Shown: positions 1-13,985, counted from the stretch's first letter. The stretch: 64,000 nt of DNA from Promerops cafer (GCA_013398275.1 VZSE01002468.1:389029-453028), one strand, 5' to 3'. Numbers and translations are program-made. Notes: generated by a model from the sequence alone, not told the origin.

Positions 1-660
1 AAACATTCAGAAAAGCACCCCTGAAAAAACCCCCAACCTAACACCCAAACCTTCACATTCAACAATTCTGCAGCACTAGAATTTTCAAATCTTCTTTCCT
101 TACTTTCCTTAGTTAAATACAGAAGAATATTTTTTTTTACCTGAAGAGATGTCTCATTTGAATTAAACTATAATAAGATCAGCAGAACTCAAAAAAACCT
201 TGAATTGCTTCCTACAGCATCGTTGCCATCAAATTTGTAGTATGGGGGATTAGGACAAGTGCATAAGTCTGGTTTTCTCAAGAGAATGTTACTAAATGCA
301 GCTCAGATACCTGTTCAAGTCATTTATCTGTAAGTCCTATGCATGAGCTACAAACAGATCTCATACTACTGTCCTGAAATTGTGAGGCTACGTGTAAGAG
401 TTCTTGCTCTTATGGCCAGTGAAGATTTATAATTTGCTTGAGTGAAGGAATTCTGTAGCTGGGCATCAGAAGAAAGGGAGGTGTGCATGTGGAACATACC
501 CTAATCTTGTCTGTCTTTTCAGGTATCTGAACATAAGAGTTGTTATTTATATTTTTCCTACATTGCTATTTCACTTTAAGTAGTTTTTGTTCCTTTTTTT
601 TTGTTTGGTTTGTTTTGTTCATTTGTTTAACTTTTATCCCTGCTTTGTCTTTTTCTTTAG

Positions 661-3600
661 AAAAACCTGATTTGGCCTACTCTGAGCCCAGGACTGATGC
701 AGGCAATAAGGAAAATATGCTGAAATTTCCACAGGAAGAACTTCCTTTCACGTTTCACCCAGGGCCAGGTGCCTCAGGTGATATGAGACCTGGTAGAAAC
801 TTTCCAGCTCACAACTTCCAGCCAGCTGTGCTGTTGTCCCCACCACAACAGAAAAGCAGTCAGGAATTGTCTTTCCTCCAGAATGGTGAGATCCCTCTGA
901 CTGCAGTAGACTCTAGGAGTCTGTGTTGTGTGTTACTGTTTCAATCTCACACTACCTCTGAAGATGTATTTTCCATGGAAAATTTTTAATCTGTATAACT
1001 AGACATATTGGTCCTATAGCTGGAATATCTTACTGCAGCACCCAGATATGCATTTCCTTTGTAACTATGCCTGTTGGTAGACAGCCCTTACACTTCCTGT
1101 TTTCCATCTCCTGGCAGCAGTCCTGTCAGTGGCAATCCAGACTGACATTTTTATTCTGTACTCATTTTGGTTATCATATCTGTGTGATTGCTGAAGCTCT
1201 TTGTCAATGACCTACAGCATGACATTTCAGATTTCCATCTGCTGATGGTGTAATCCAGCCTCCATCACCTTTAATGGTGGGACCACTGAAGCCTGGAACT
1301 TCTCTGTTCCTGCAATGCATGTTGCAGACACACCAGGATGGCTGTAGGCTCTGTGCTCCTGCTTTGAGCCAATCTTCCCAGCAAAGGGGTTTTTGGAAGC
1401 TGTGAGAGCCAGGTTCCCATTGGGTTTCATTTAATACGCAGGAAATGGTTGAGGAAATTTTGGGTGAAATTATGTGGTGCCAGATAACCAGGTAGCTCAG
1501 TCTTGTCTCAGTATCCATAGGCCTTACGAGTTTTTTAGGTTGGTATCTCAATTCTGGTTTATGGGAGGAAGGAAGTTCATTAGGGTGATTAGGGATGGTG
1601 TTTCTCATTTATCCTTTCTGAAGTGAGCAGAAGGAAGCACACTGTGATTCTAAAACTGAGCTGTTTGCTGCTGCAATTGTCACTGTAAGCACATGCATCC
1701 CACTGGACATGGCAGGGCTGTGGATCATACCCTTGTTGAGAGGCAGATAATTACATCTATGGCCAGATTGATGGTTGCTGACAAGAAGGAGGGTACAGGA
1801 GTAGTATTTGTGGGTTTCCTCATTTTTCCTCCCTTTCAGCTGTGTTGTTTTGTAAGCCCTTTCCAAGTCAGAAAAATAACCAAAAGTCTTCTGTCACTTG
1901 AAACAGCAATGCCGAACTGTATTCCAAGGTTTCTCTAAAATACATTGTTACTCTCTTAAGACTGATATTAAATGGCCCAACAGATGTTAAACTTAATGAA
2001 TGTTTCTTTGTGCTCAAAGATTCATAAAACACAATTGAGTGTAAGTTTTTAAGTGTTCATCTCTGCTCAAGAGGCAAAAACTAAAGCTTGAGAAGGAATG
2101 GGCTGTTTGGTGTATGAAGCTTAGAAAATCTGGTTTTGGTCACAAAAGTCAAGTTGATCTTAGCATGTAGTAGCAGACAGGGTTGTAACTGTAGTCATGT
2201 CTCTGTGGTGTGTTATCTCTTTGCTGATGATGACCACAAAAAAATACCTGACTACTTTTGTTGGCCACAGCGCTTCCTCTTTAGAGGCTAAGTAGTTAGT
2301 TTATTATCATGCCAAAAGTCTTGTATTTTTTTGTTTTACTGTCCTAAAAGTTTTGTTAATAACCCAATATAAATATCAGAACTGAAACAAAACCTTAGTT
2401 TATCAGGTAAGATAACTGAATTTTGGAAAATGGAGGACTAACTAAGAAATAGTATTTGATCTGTCAGCTAAGAAATTCAAAACAATTTATCTTATTAGTG
2501 ACTTCTCTGTCAATCTCAAATCACTTAAATGTAAAACTGTTTGCAATAGCAAATTGCATAGAGTGGTTTTGATCAGTACCATAACACCATTCAGGCCAGA
2601 TGTTACAATCCAAATTCCTGCTTGATTATTAGTAACGTGATGCAGTAAAGTCACTGTTAGTCTCCTCAGTGAGGGTCTCATGTCACTGTCCTTACTGTTC
2701 CTTTATTTTGTGTTTGTAGTGTTTGCAGCCATTTCCCAGTCTACTGAAAGAGAGCCTTGCAAGGAAAGGAGCTTACCTTCCTCCCTGAGGACACAGAGCA
2801 CACCTGAGGAAAACTGCCCCATCTCTCAAAGGCAACCAATTCCTCCTGCAGACAAAGACTTGGAGAGTTCCTATGCAAAAACCAATCTGTCCTGCCCAGG
2901 TGATGCTGGAAAAAACAGCACAGCTGAAGAGTTCCTTCAAAGTGATCTGCTGGGACAGATAGCTGAGCTCACACGGCAGAATGCTCTAATTAAAGCTCAA
3001 CTGAGCAAATTCAGAGGCGTCCCTGGAGACAAAAGTGATTGTCTACATCAGCCAGACCTGACACATAATGCAGATCCTAGTCCAGACTCTTCACAAGGAC
3101 AGGTCAGAATTTAACAGAAAAGGAAGGCTTGTTTGGTCTTCTGCTGATCTGCTTTCCCATAGTTTACTGGTGCTTTTTTGTCTTTCATGTTGTCACTTGC
3201 TATGTGTTTGCTTGGAGACTTGTGGATTTTTTTATTATTCCATAAGCAGATCAGCAGTAGGTTCTCATATTGGTCCTATGTTTTACATGGGTTCTGAAGA
3301 GTGTGCAGCACATTCATAAGGTTATGCTGCAAAAAGAGATGGTGTTGCAATGTGATCCAAGCTCTTGTAGTTTGGATACTATTAGCAGTGAAAGCACTGC
3401 ACCAACCCACAGCTTCTTGTCAAGCTTGTAAAATGCATGTTTAAAGTCATGTCATACTTCTCTTCTGCTACTCTGACCCAAAAGCAGATGAGATTAAAGT
3501 TAGTGCAAGTACACCTTTTGCAAATATTTGATCACAGTGTATGGGCTTGTTGGGTCTGTCTTGTCAGTCCTCTTCTGTGAAAATCCCAAAGATTTTGGGA

Positions 3601-6600
3601 AGGAGAGACCTTGAAAGCTTCAGTTTAAGTGGAAAAAAATTAACCTGCAACTAAGCAGATACTCAGTAGGATCCCAGTGAGTGAAGTTAACATCACAAAA
3701 ACATCCCAGCCCTTGCTCTTGTCTTTTGTTCTATCACAGTGGCTGATTGACTGTTAAATTAAAGATCCTGAAGATTTTTAATTTCTTCATTTAAATGTAG
3801 GCTGAGAATGTTGTCACTTTCCACATTGGGTTCTATTTTGTAACGTTTAGTCATTTGGTTGTACAAGATGATGCAAACTCTTAGTAAGTGTTGTTTTTGT
3901 GGAAGCCATTAGCAAGAGGGAGGGGAAGAGGTCAAAGAAATCAAAACCTGGCTCAAAGATGAATTCCAGGACACTTCTGCTAGAAACCTGCTTTTGTTTC
4001 CCCACACCCTCCTGAACGTGTGTCTTTCTTTTTAAGTATATTCTTAATTGTAGTTAATTGCTTGGTGTTTATTTGGTTTGGTTTGGTGGTTTGTTTGGGG
4101 TTTTTGTTTGGTTTGTTTTGTTTTGGGGTTTTAATTGGTTTTTTGGCTGGGGGGAGGTTGGGGTTTTTTTTCCTTCTTGAATTATACAGACAACAGCTGT
4201 ATTTTTCCTACTTGAGGGAAGACCAGTATAAAATATTGTAATGTTTAATCAGTTGAGGACTTAGATACAGGACAGTAAAAGGGCCAAAATCAGACTTTTC
4301 ACAGAAGTGCTACATGATTATATTCACTTTCAGTTTGAAAACTAAATGCACAGAAGTGCTTGAAATGTATTGTATGCCCTCCTTTAGGGTCAAAATTGTA
4401 AATTTTTTATTGGAAGTAATTATCCCATTATCCAAGTAGAGTCATCTCATGGTATCAAGGAGCTTGGAGGAAAGAATAGCAGAGCTGAATCGCCAGAGTA
4501 CAGAAGCACGGGATAAACTGTTGCAGTTGATAGACCAGCAGAAATCAGCTGCTGCTGACATGGTCCCTCCAGTGCTGTCTCCTGCTCCAACCCCATCCCT
4601 GAATTACACTGGTGAGTACCCAGCTTCAGGAGAAACAAAAACCAGTAAGACAGTGTTTTTCTCCTTTCCCTGGTCCTTATCTTACTGGATCAGTGGTTGT
4701 GGTCAGCAGTACGCTTGCTGTTAATGCTGGTGTGGTACAAACACTTCTTACTTCAGAGAGCTAAAAATGTATCAGCTAAACCTCTGCTAAAGTTATCTTC
4801 TTAGTAATTTGTCTGCTGCAAGTACTGTGCTTCATGTTGAACCTGTTCTTTGCTATGTTCTTGTCTGAAGAACAGGTGCTACATTTGAACATTAGTAGGA
4901 GCTTTTTCACAGAAAGAGTTGTCAGGCATTGGAATGGACTTCATAGGGAAGTGGTGGAGTCACCATCCCTGGAATTGCTTAAGGAAACACTGGATGTGGC
5001 ACACAGTGCTTTGGTCTGTTTGACAAGGTGGTGTTCAAAGGTTGGAGTCGATCTCTGGTGTCATTTTGAACTTAATTGGTTCTGTGATTAGTCTCTGGTG
5101 GACAGCACTGGGATTTTTATTCAGTCCCCTATTGTGCAGAATCTTGGGTGAAGAAGACTAAATTATTTACATCAGACTTCTAAAACTTAGGGCAGAGTCG
5201 TCAACCTATTCTCAACCACATTTTAGTTTTTGTCTTTTGGGTACTCTTTCCATAAGACTGTCTTGCTCAGTTACTGCCTGTTCTAATAGAAAGGAATTAC
5301 TGGAGCTTCCAGTCATGTAAAGAGGTAAATTAGCTTAGGGAATATACTTGCTGATTCAAGATTCATAGATTAGCTGCCATATGTGACTATAAAAAAAATT
5401 ACTTTGCAGGATGGCTGTTTTATCTTTTCATTCTAATTCATCTTCTAATTGCCAAAAAACACAGAAAATTTAACCATAGAAGAATCGTTCTATGTATGTG
5501 AGCATTGTCTATAGTTGCTCTGAGTCTCTCCTTTCATTTTCAGTCATTTTCAGAGAGTGGGTGTGAGGTTGATGTTTACCCTGATGTTTTATTTCTGGTC
5601 TGTGTATCCGTGCAGTTGGGAAGAGATTGTGATGCCTCTGAAAAAAATGGTAAAACAAAACAAATGCTGTGCAATGTTGGTGTGTTCTCATCAGAATCAA
5701 GCAATTATTTATCACCTAGAAAATGCAAGGCGGACAGTTGAAGTGTCTGTTCCCGTGGCAGTGGCTGTGGACAGCTCCAAGGATGACAGTGTTCCCCATG
5801 CCACTATGACCAGTATAAGAAGGTAAAAGTTCACCCTTTACTATTTCATTTCTGTAGTATCTTAATTACCCATGCAGTGGAAATTGAACACAATGGAGAA
5901 ATTGCCACGTGGTTTTTTTGCTTTGTGGCTTTTCCCTTACTTTCTCACATTAAACTCTGCAAGTGGGACAAAGGTCTAATAGCTTTTTCACAACTTCCTT
6001 TGCTTGGATTTAAAATATCTGCAGTCTGAGACAAGACAGATGACATGTGGTGTTGAAGACTGCTGATGAGGGGTCCTAACTCAGGATCAGAGAGAATTTT
6101 CTAGTAGTCACTTCCATTTTTCACTTTTTCAATCTTATTTTGAATATTTCCAGGTCTGTAGGAGACTCCAGCAAACCTTGTTCACCTTTAAGTGCCACAT
6201 CAGAAAGTGCCAAATTAACTTCTGTCAGCCAAAGACCAAAGGTGAGACTGAAAAATCTTCAGCCAGAAAATTGTAATACATTGTTATAAAAGGGAAAAGA
6301 TAATCATAAGATGGATGAAGGGAGGAGAGCTCTGTCCTGTTTTAAATATCCCAAGGCTATTATTAATCAGTTCATTGCAGGTTGGATTACAGACAATTGG
6401 TAAGAAGAGACCTGAGAACTATTGACATTTATTATTTTCTGCCACAAAGTTGTTTATAAGTTACTCTTTTCTGCTGTGGCATTTTTGTGTGTTAGTACTG
6501 GAAACCTTTGGAGGCCTTTCCGTGGCTCCAGAGAATCTCAAGTCATCATTATGATGTCCTGGTAGAGCCACAGTCAAGAGTCAAGCAAGCTCTTACCTGC

Positions 6601-7098
6601 ACAAGTCACTTGCTGAAGGATGAATAAATCCAAATGAAAAGAGAGCCCCTATCTAGATTTGACTCCTGATGTGCAAAGAAAAGGATGGTCTGCAGTGAGA
6701 TGCTTTCACAGGGAGATCTGCAGTGGTACAGACTGGTAAACCAGTCATAAGAGCTGTTTATAGGCTTGAAAGCAACTATGAGGAGATATTAATAACCTAT
6801 TTCCTGGTGTCCAAAATAACCTAAATAAGGACTGATAAAGAGAACAGCATTAGGGTCCAGGACCTCCTATCCTGACAGCAAACTATACATCCCTAGAAGG
6901 GAAATTTGAAATTATTGAGGTAGATGTGATTTGAAGTAGGTGGTGTGACTCCCTCCATGGTGCCAATGGCAGACAGCAGTCGTAACACACAGCTCTGTGG
7001 GAAATTTACTGTATATGAATCTCAACTGGTTTCTTCTTTTACAGGTAGAAAAGCAAAAAGAAGAAGGATGGTTTGCATTGTCAATGCACGTTATGTAA
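661..7098 (+). CDS. SPICE1: SPICE1, 3' part: spindle and centriole associated protein 1 (last six coding exons)
   Basis: Exons read 661-885, 2720-3102, 4440-4611, 5720-5822, 6154-6241 and 7045-7098 (stop TAA). All introns are GT-AG and all phases join, giving about 341 codons of C-terminal sequence. The human protein is about 855 residues, so roughly 60% lies left of the window. Matches to human SPICE1 include FPQEELPF, FQPAVLLSPP, SLEERIAELNRQSTEARDKL, ARRTVEVSVP and the terminal EKQKEEGWFALSMHV. In the family, SPICE1 sits at centrioles and on the mitotic spindle and is needed for centriole duplication, spindle architecture and chromosome congression. The visible part is Ser/Pro-rich and mostly disordered, with a short charged helix around LEERIAELNRQ. 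The start of the second exon could be 2720 or 2729, both in phase; 2720 has the better pyrimidine tract. Identity is confident; the short last exon is supported by its conserved C-terminus. Confidence 0.93.
4056..4172 (+). repeat. T/G-rich low-complexity tract
   Basis: A strongly strand-asymmetric run of TTTGG, TTTTG and TTTGGGG units lies in the SPICE1 intron before the exon at 4440. It yields a hydrophobic-looking frame (many Phe/Leu/Gly) that is not a gene. Confidence 0.7.
4880..5065 (+). mobile_element. CR1 LINE fragment, 3' region, sense
   Basis: The stretch reads like the CR1 tail: aggagctttttcacagaaag, then 'cattggaatggacttcataggg', 'gtggtggagtcaccatccctgg' and 'ttgcttaaggaaacactgg', followed by a diverged 'ggttggagtcgatctc'. 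It lies in the SPICE1 intron between 4611 and 5720. CR1 is the dominant avian LINE; this copy is 5'-truncated and diverged. Confidence 0.8.
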
Positions 7099-7149
7099 AG
7101 GAAGCTGAGCTCAAGTCCTGTATTTTTAAACTATTTTCTATGAACTACA

Positions 7150-7155
7150 AATAAA
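7150..7155 (+). promoter_or_regulatory. Poly(A) signal AATAAA of SPICE1
   Basis: A canonical AATAAA lies about 50 bases after the SPICE1 stop codon, followed within 40 bases by a T/G-containing stretch. This implies a very short 3' UTR. Later A/T-rich stretches could serve as alternative sites. Confidence 0.55.
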
Positions 7156-9234
7156 TCACAATCTCTCTCTACAGATGTACAGTTTAACTCTGAAGTGTTT
7201 TCTTGTCAGTGCCATTAGTATGGGAAGGTCCATGTGCTCATTGTATTTGTGCCCTACAGAGCACTCTAGGAAGCCCTGGGAATGAGTTTCTGAGCTGGAC
7301 ACAACTGCTGTGACCTTACACCTCTTCACCAAGAAAATCTTTCATGAGGTTGTAAACTCAGGCTGCTGGAGCTTTACAAGTGAGCACCTTGAGACCTCTG
7401 TTAGGTACACTGAAGGAAGGAGATTTCAGAAATTGCTTGTGAAACTTTCTGGAGCGTTTATTGGCACAAGATTTGGGGATAAAATGTCAGGAAGAACTGA
7501 GATGAGGGAAGGTACCTGCGGTGAAAAGGAACCTGGACATTAGGAAGCCAGTCTGTTTCTGGTGGGTAAGGATTTGCATCAGAAAGAATTTATTCCTTCT
7601 GTGGTTTACAGTTGCTCCCAAAAATCGTGTTTTCTGTGCAGCTAACATGTTAGAGATTGCATCTGGACTGGAGGATTGCTTTTCAAAAATCTCAATTAAT
7701 ATTTTTATAGTAAATATAAAGTGACTATTTGAAGTTGAAGTCAGAATCTTTATTTGCTAAAGTATGTGCTCTTTGGTATAACAGAAAACTGATACATATA
7801 ATTGTATTAAGCTGGTTTGCTGTGTGTTTATGTAATAGTCTAATGACCACAGTTCTTATATTGGTTTTATTTTACTTTTTAAAGTAGTCATTGTTTTATT
7901 AGTAATGGTTATCTATAAAATTTAAGATTGTGAAGAAATGCTTTGTTATGTGTTCCTTCTCTTGTCGTAAACCTTGCCAAAAACATTTATGATGGAGATC
8001 TAGAAAATGAAAATAATTTGCCAGTCTGGGAAAGAAAATAGCTGCAAGAATCAAAACTGAGACATTTCCTCCTAAAGATAGTGATAGGGTGGAGCCAGCT
8101 TTGTCCTTTCAGACAGTTCAGTTATAGCAAAATGAAGAAAATATGCTGCTTTTTTTTTTCTAGTTTTTGTTTTTTGTAAAGGAAGGGTTCTTCTAAACAG
8201 ATGTAGAAAATAAAAAAAAAAAATGTGGGATTCAAAAGAGGATCTGGTCAAATATTCATTAACTCTTCCATGGTTTATTTTTCCAGTGTTAACTTTGGGA
8301 AGTGAAGAACGTTTATATTTCTGTATTTTGTGAAATAAGAGTTAAAATTGCTTGGAAGAAATCCCTCAACTCATGAAGAGACAGGAATGCCACAGTTGGG
8401 ATGGGACTACTTAACCATAGTGGCACAGGTTGATGATGTTGCCTCTGCTAATGTTTGCTACAAATGCTCTGTAATTAATCTGAGAATTCCTTTTAGAATA
8501 CAGGATGGGAATTAATCCTTTGAGTCATCTATTTTCTTTAACTTGGAAGTCTCTAGGTGGGAGGGACACTTCCACTCCAGATGTCTCCAGTCACCTCCCA
8601 CCACCTCCTCCACAGCCTGTGACTTCCTGCAGTTCCGGCTGGGGTCACACAGTGTTCCGTGGCTAGAAATGAGCTGTCCCTGGCATGTCATGGAAGTGTG
8701 TTTGCTGGACTGCTGAAGGCTAGTAAGGCTCAAGGCAGTGTCTGAGAAACTGCTAGTAGAGGGAGTTTTATGGGGGAGTTGTTTTTTTATCTGTTGTAGA
8801 CCAAGAACCAAACTGCAGCTGTTGCTAGAATTCAACTCACCAACTCAGGCTTTGCTGCCTGATAAGCAGGCTGGCCTGTACCTGTCTGAAACAAAATGCT
8901 GGCTCTCATTAGATTGACATCTGCTCCTGCAGGGAGCTAGTCTTCCTGCACATGTGTTGCAGGCAGTCAGGTTTTGTATTTCTTTGTGTGTACATATCTG
9001 CATAAAAGTATGCTTGGTCAGGCCTCATAGTGACCACAAGTCTCACCCAAGTGAATTCCCTGCTCTCGCTGCCCTGCAGCAAGGCGAGGTTTTTGTTCCT
9101 AGCTGTATCTCAGTGAAATACCCTACTGTAACATCCTTCTGTCTTGTGGTCCCAGCAGTGAAGGGAAAGAAGAAAAAACAACTCCATTTGTCTTTTCAGC
9201 ATCAGTATTAAGTGGGCACAGCACCGAGCCTGAC

Positions 9235-9375
9235 AGAGTTCTAGAAATGATTGGACAATCCTCTTGGGTACATGGTGTGGTTCTTAGAGCTGTCCTGTGT
9301 AGGGCCAGGAGTTGGAATTCAGTGATCCTTGTGGGTCCCTTCCAACTCTGAGTATTCCATGATTCTGTGATCTTT
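9235..9375 (+). mobile_element. CR1 LINE 3' end fragment, sense
   Basis: The right end carries the CR1 terminal signature: 'ttcagtgatccttgtgggtc', 'ccttccaactctgagtattc', then 'catgattctgtgatc', the degenerate 8-bp terminal repeat typical of CR1. It is 5'-truncated. Confidence 0.8.
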
Positions 9376-10534
9376 AGCATGTAGAAACTTAGAGCCTTTC
9401 AGATCACTTCCCTCTCTCATATATGGCTGAAGGGAAGCTAGGAAAGATTAATGGCCTGTCATCACAAAAAAATTGCTTCCTTAGAAAAGCCTCCTTGGAA
9501 AAAATCCAGTTTCATCTTCCCTTCAGAAAATGTAGGCAGGATTCAGGAGAGGTTAAAAAGAATATATATAGCAGTAGAAAGCTGAAAGTGGCAACAGGTG
9601 GCTGGAAAGCTGTAAGGAGGAGGGGAAAACAGGAATGTCTGGTCAGAAGCCACAGCCAGGGCAAGTCTGCACAAAGCCTGTGTCACTGGGTGGTTTGGCT
9701 GCAGCTGCTTTGGTCTTCAAAGAGCTGCTGCCAGCTGAAAGGGAATAATGCTTGACCACCTCAAACTCCGTGTTTCCGGTCACAAATCTGGAGGACAAGA
9801 GAGAGCCACATATCTCTTTCGCTGCTTGCTTTCTATGTTTCAAGTGTTACCACATCTCCATGCCCTCCCCACTTCCTGTTTGCTGTTTCAGGGTTAAGGT
9901 AAGCCCATGTGTGTGATGATTGTGTGCCCTCCATTAGTCAGTGAGTGGCAGAGGTTTAGGCTGCCAGGTGTGCTGTTCAGGCTGCCTTCCTCCCTCACCT
10001 CTCCCAGGTCACACTGCAGTGGCTGAAGTCCAGCTGGAGCACAAGTTTGATGTGTGACAGCAGCAGCTCACAGAAATGTACTTTGGAGTCCAGCATGAAA
10101 ATGAAGATACATGGGCTTATGTTAAATGAGGTAACTTGAGATTCAGTTTAGTTTCGTCTGCAAAGCTCAACACAAGTTTGAAGAGAAAAAGCTACTGGCA
10201 AATTGAAAAGAGAGTGTGTATATGTGCAAAGGGAGACGTTTGACAGTGAAGGTGTTTCTCTGAAGAGCGAGTTCCCCTAGGAATGCTTTGTAGAAAATCT
10301 GTGAGAAATCCCAGGATAAAAGTCCTCTCTCTCTGTTCCAAGCAGTGTTCCCAAGCAGGAGATCAGTGTCATCCTTCTGCTGCAGCTGTCACATTCCTCC
10401 ATGTGCCATCAGCTTGCAGAAATTTTGTCATGTGAGGCTTGGGCTTGGGGCAATTTACTTGTGTGTGTTTGAGGCCCAGCACAAGTGAAGGTCAAATGGC
10501 ACCTCCTTTTAAAACATCCATGGTTTTAAACTAA

Positions 10535-10620
10535 AAAAGGAGAGATTTAGGTTAGATGTTAGGAAGAAATTCTTAGAGTGTGGTGAGTCAGTGGGCATCA
10601 GGCTGGATGCAGAAAGTGAG
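10535..10620 (+). mobile_element. Short CR1 LINE fragment, sense
   Basis: The sequence 'agatttaggttagatgttag' followed by 'gaagaaattcttagagtgtgg' is the standard CR1 3'-region phrase (aga ttt aga tta gat att agg aag aaa ttc tt). Similarity fades after about 80 bases. Confidence 0.65.
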
Positions 10621-13279
10621 GGCTGGGCATGACACCGGCCTCTGTGCCTTACAGAAATGCTCCTCTCACCAGTCAAATGCCACAGAATTTCAAATGCATC
10701 TTTAGCTGAATGACGGAGAGGTTCTGTCTAAATTGGGAAATGTTTGTAAATCCTGTGTTGGATTTTCTGGATGAGGTTGATACAAAGGGGAAGGGCTGTC
10801 AGCTGGGTAGCTGGAAACAGTTTGTGTGGAAACAAGTAAGGATGCATCCAAGTACTCCCAGAGGAAGCCTGGAAGCTCTGCCACCTTCAGAGAAGTCTCT
10901 GAAACACAGTGGCTCCCAGGGCTGACAAATTCACAGTGAAACGGGACTTGTTGGTCAACAGGAAAGAAGCCAACAGTATGTTCTACTTGTCTTTTCTTTG
11001 TAAATTCCCCAAATAAGTAATTTTCCACACTCCTCTGGCTGCCATTAAGCTAACCTCTGCCACTTGGACAAGTTCTCAGGTTTCTGTCAACAAGTCATCT
11101 TGGACCTTTCTGCAGTCCTGCTCACTAATGACTCATTTCACCGCTTTTTCAGTTTATTTGTTTCTTACGGCAGGATATCCAGAAACAACTCCCTAAAATT
11201 ATCAGAGTAAATAGGGACGGGAAAGCATGAGGCATCCAATTCAAAATTTAATAAATGAGCTATACCCACACCACTCACAGAGTCTAGGAAGGAAATTATG
11301 CTTTAAAGATTTTTTTGAACAGGCTATAAAAAGTTTTACCAACATTCCTTCATAAAAATATCAACGGGAAAGCAGCATAAAGCTTTCTCCTGAAGATGCT
11401 AATTATGAGATACAATAGAAATATTAGCAGAAGTCCTTGATGAGAAGGGAGAAGGAAACAAATCTTCCGTATCTCACTGTAACGATCTAGTGCTTAATGA
11501 TAGGAAATGAGAAGCAGATGATAAACAGGAAAAAGAGGACGGAGCTGGCAGTGAAAGTAAGGTGGGGAAAGAACAGATCACCCAGAGAAGCTACTCTGGG
11601 AGGCTCTGATAGACATCATTAACAATAGAGGCACAAAAACAAGTTTAAAGAGAACTTCATTTCAAGTAAATCTTGGGTCAAATGAGAATAATTAGCCATC
11701 CATCAACTCTTCTGGAAAAAGGAAAACATTGGCTTAATTTTAATGACATTTTCATTGCTTCATTTATGTAACTATGCTCCTTTATTGCCCTCCAGTGTAT
11801 ATGAATTAACACATTGGATTTTTCATCCATAAATTTTGATCAGTTACAAAGCAAACTGAATAATCCAAGATGGGAGAGGGTCTCTCAGTCAAGTTCTTGC
11901 AGTGCTTTGCAGACCAATGTGCTTTATTGAAGATATTCACGAGCTCCAGTTCACGTGTCCATTAAGTTGCCTTCCACAATTCAGGGTGTAGTGGCACAGC
12001 GGCTTCCTCCACTGACTGACGGTACCCAAAAAAGCAATATTATGGGGAAAGTAACCAAAGTGAATCATGAGCTTGTACTGATACAGCTCCTCTTTTGTGG
12101 GTCACTGGGTTAGTTTTTTGGGGGCTTTTCCCCTGCATTTCTGCTTTTCCTTTCTTTTCCCAAGTCTCACACGGCTCCCTTGATGATTCTCTCCAGCCCA
12201 TTTCACTACAGCTTCCTCTAATCATCCCAAGAGTGCTCCTGCTTTGTGCTGGTGACTCATAAATACATTACTGTGCTCCAACTGGATCTGTGCTCCAACC
12301 TGCTCAGTGGCAGGGCGGGTGATCAGATCAGATCAGCTGGGCTGGATCCTCAGATTTCCTCTGCCACTGCCAGTCATGGCTTTGGCTATTCCACCATCTC
12401 TCTGCAGTGATGGAAGATGCTGCTGTTCTCTAGGTAGCTCACCTTTTCTGCACAAAGGTGAGATGAATCTTCCTCTGTTTTCTTCCTACACCCATGTTTA
12501 CAGGGCAATTTACTATTTTTTCCTCCAGTGTGATTCAAAGAACCAGTCTTTGTGACAATATTGAATATTGTTATCAAGTTATCTTGTCTCACAATTACTG
12601 CAGCTGTTATCCTCTCCAACTTCCGAAACCACTGCGCTTGCTAATAGTTAATCTGAAGAAGGCTGTTGGAACATCTTTCTTCTTTTGATTGGCTTTGAGG
12701 TTGTAAACACATTGTCATGACCATAAGACTTTGATCTTGTATTACAATGTAAAAGACACAGAAATGTTTGAGTGTATCAGAAGATGATTTCTGTGTTAAG
12801 CCATTGGGCATCAGGGTGGCATTAACATCTGTTAACAGAAGAAATATTTACTTGTGTTATATACAGATATTTATCTACTGCTCTGTAAATTGACTTTCTG
12901 GTTCTAAAAACAAAAACCTGACTGGAGATTTTCCTGGTTGTTGATTTTTGACTTAGGGAACTGAAACTCCAGAAGTTTCAAATGCTCTCCACGTTACATT
13001 GTATTCAAAACTGCCAGCAGGATGGGACAGGTAAGATACTGAATGTCCTGGGCAAACTAATGGAGCGGCTGGTAAAAAGTTCAATTATTAAGGGCTGAAT
13101 GTGGTATACTAGAGGACACTTTATGGAAAAGAGCTTTTTCAAAACAAGTAAAATTAGTTTCAGTCTTTGAAGAGTTTACACATCAGACTGATAAAGACAA
13201 CCGTGTAGATGCCATCAAAGTCCAAGGGGCATCATGCAGGGCTTCACTGACGTTGGGCTTTCCAAGCTTGCCTTTTGCA

Positions 13280-13985
13280 CTATTCCTCATTCCCAGGTGC
13301 CGTGAATGAAGACAGCCACCAGCCCCTCCCGGTGGGCAGTCTCAGGGAAGCCCGGCCGCCTTGCACCGTCTCAGTTCAAGTTTCACCTCTCGCTCAGCTG
13401 TGCGGCGGGTTCTCCAGTGATCCGAAGGAAAAACTACCAACGCTTGAAGGCATCCAGCAGACTGACAAAGAGGCTGCGGAGGCCAGTCAGGCGGTAAACC
13501 TGGAAGTTTTGAACTGGAACGAGTGGAAACATGAGCTGCCGGCGGTGGGGTGGGAAGGGGCCCTTTCCCACACAACCGGGGGAGACAAACCCGCAGGTGC
13601 CAAAGGAGGGGAGCAGCGGGCCCGTCCCTCCGCGCCTCGGTGAGGGGGACGAGGACAAAGGGGGCTGCCAGATCCGCTCCGGCCGCCTTCGCCGGAGGAG
13701 GAGCGGCGGGGTAGGCAGCAGCAGGGTCCCCTAGCGGCCCCCGCGCTCCTCACGGGCCGGGCGGCGCCGGGGCGGGGAACGACCCCGTGGTGCGGGGCGG
13801 CGCGAGGCGGCCCCGACNNNNNNNNNNNNNNNNNNNNNNNNNNNNNNNGGCGGGCGGGCGCAGCGGGCGGGGACCCACTCAGGGCGAGCCAGAGCAAGAG
13901 CTGGCGTGTCTCCCAGTTTTTACCCACCGCTCCCCACTCCTGCCCAGAGGATGCCCGCAGGATGCTCTGTACTCGGGTGGGGGCA
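13280..13985. promoter_or_regulatory. CpG island, candidate TRIM45 promoter and first-exon region (interrupted by Ns)
   Basis: GC and CpG content rise sharply here compared with the A/T-rich flanks, peaking on either side of the 31-N run at 13818-13848. The island lies about 2 kb upstream of the first visible TRIM45 exon on the same strand and past the end of SPICE1. The most economical reading is the TRIM45 CpG-island promoter. No start codon with RING-like coding follows in the sequenced part, so exon 1 may be in the unsequenced portion. Confidence 0.5.
13818..13848. other. Assembly gap, 31 Ns inside a CpG island
   Basis: A run of 31 Ns within very GC-rich sequence. The true length is unknown; GC-rich avian first exons are often missing from assemblies. 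It is the likeliest place for the absent TRIM45 RING exon. Confidence 0.95.

Larger units (their letters stand above)
7160..13270. other. Spacer between SPICE1 and the TRIM45-side CpG island
   Basis: About 6 kb without an exon I can defend. Open frames of about 60-110 codons occur on both strands (for example 8512-8835 and 10702-11028, both -), but they lack recognisable domains and splice context. The content is A/T-rich unique-looking sequence plus CR1 scraps at 9235-9375 and 10535-10620. If TRIM45 exon 1 is not in the 13.8-kb gap it would have to be here, but I see no RING-type cysteine pattern on the + strand. Confidence 0.6.

Noticed and set aside
13487..13927. 146-codon minus-strand frame through the 13.8-kb CpG island
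   Set aside because: Spans Ns; low-complexity Gly/Pro/Arg/Ala translation; no RING or other domain.
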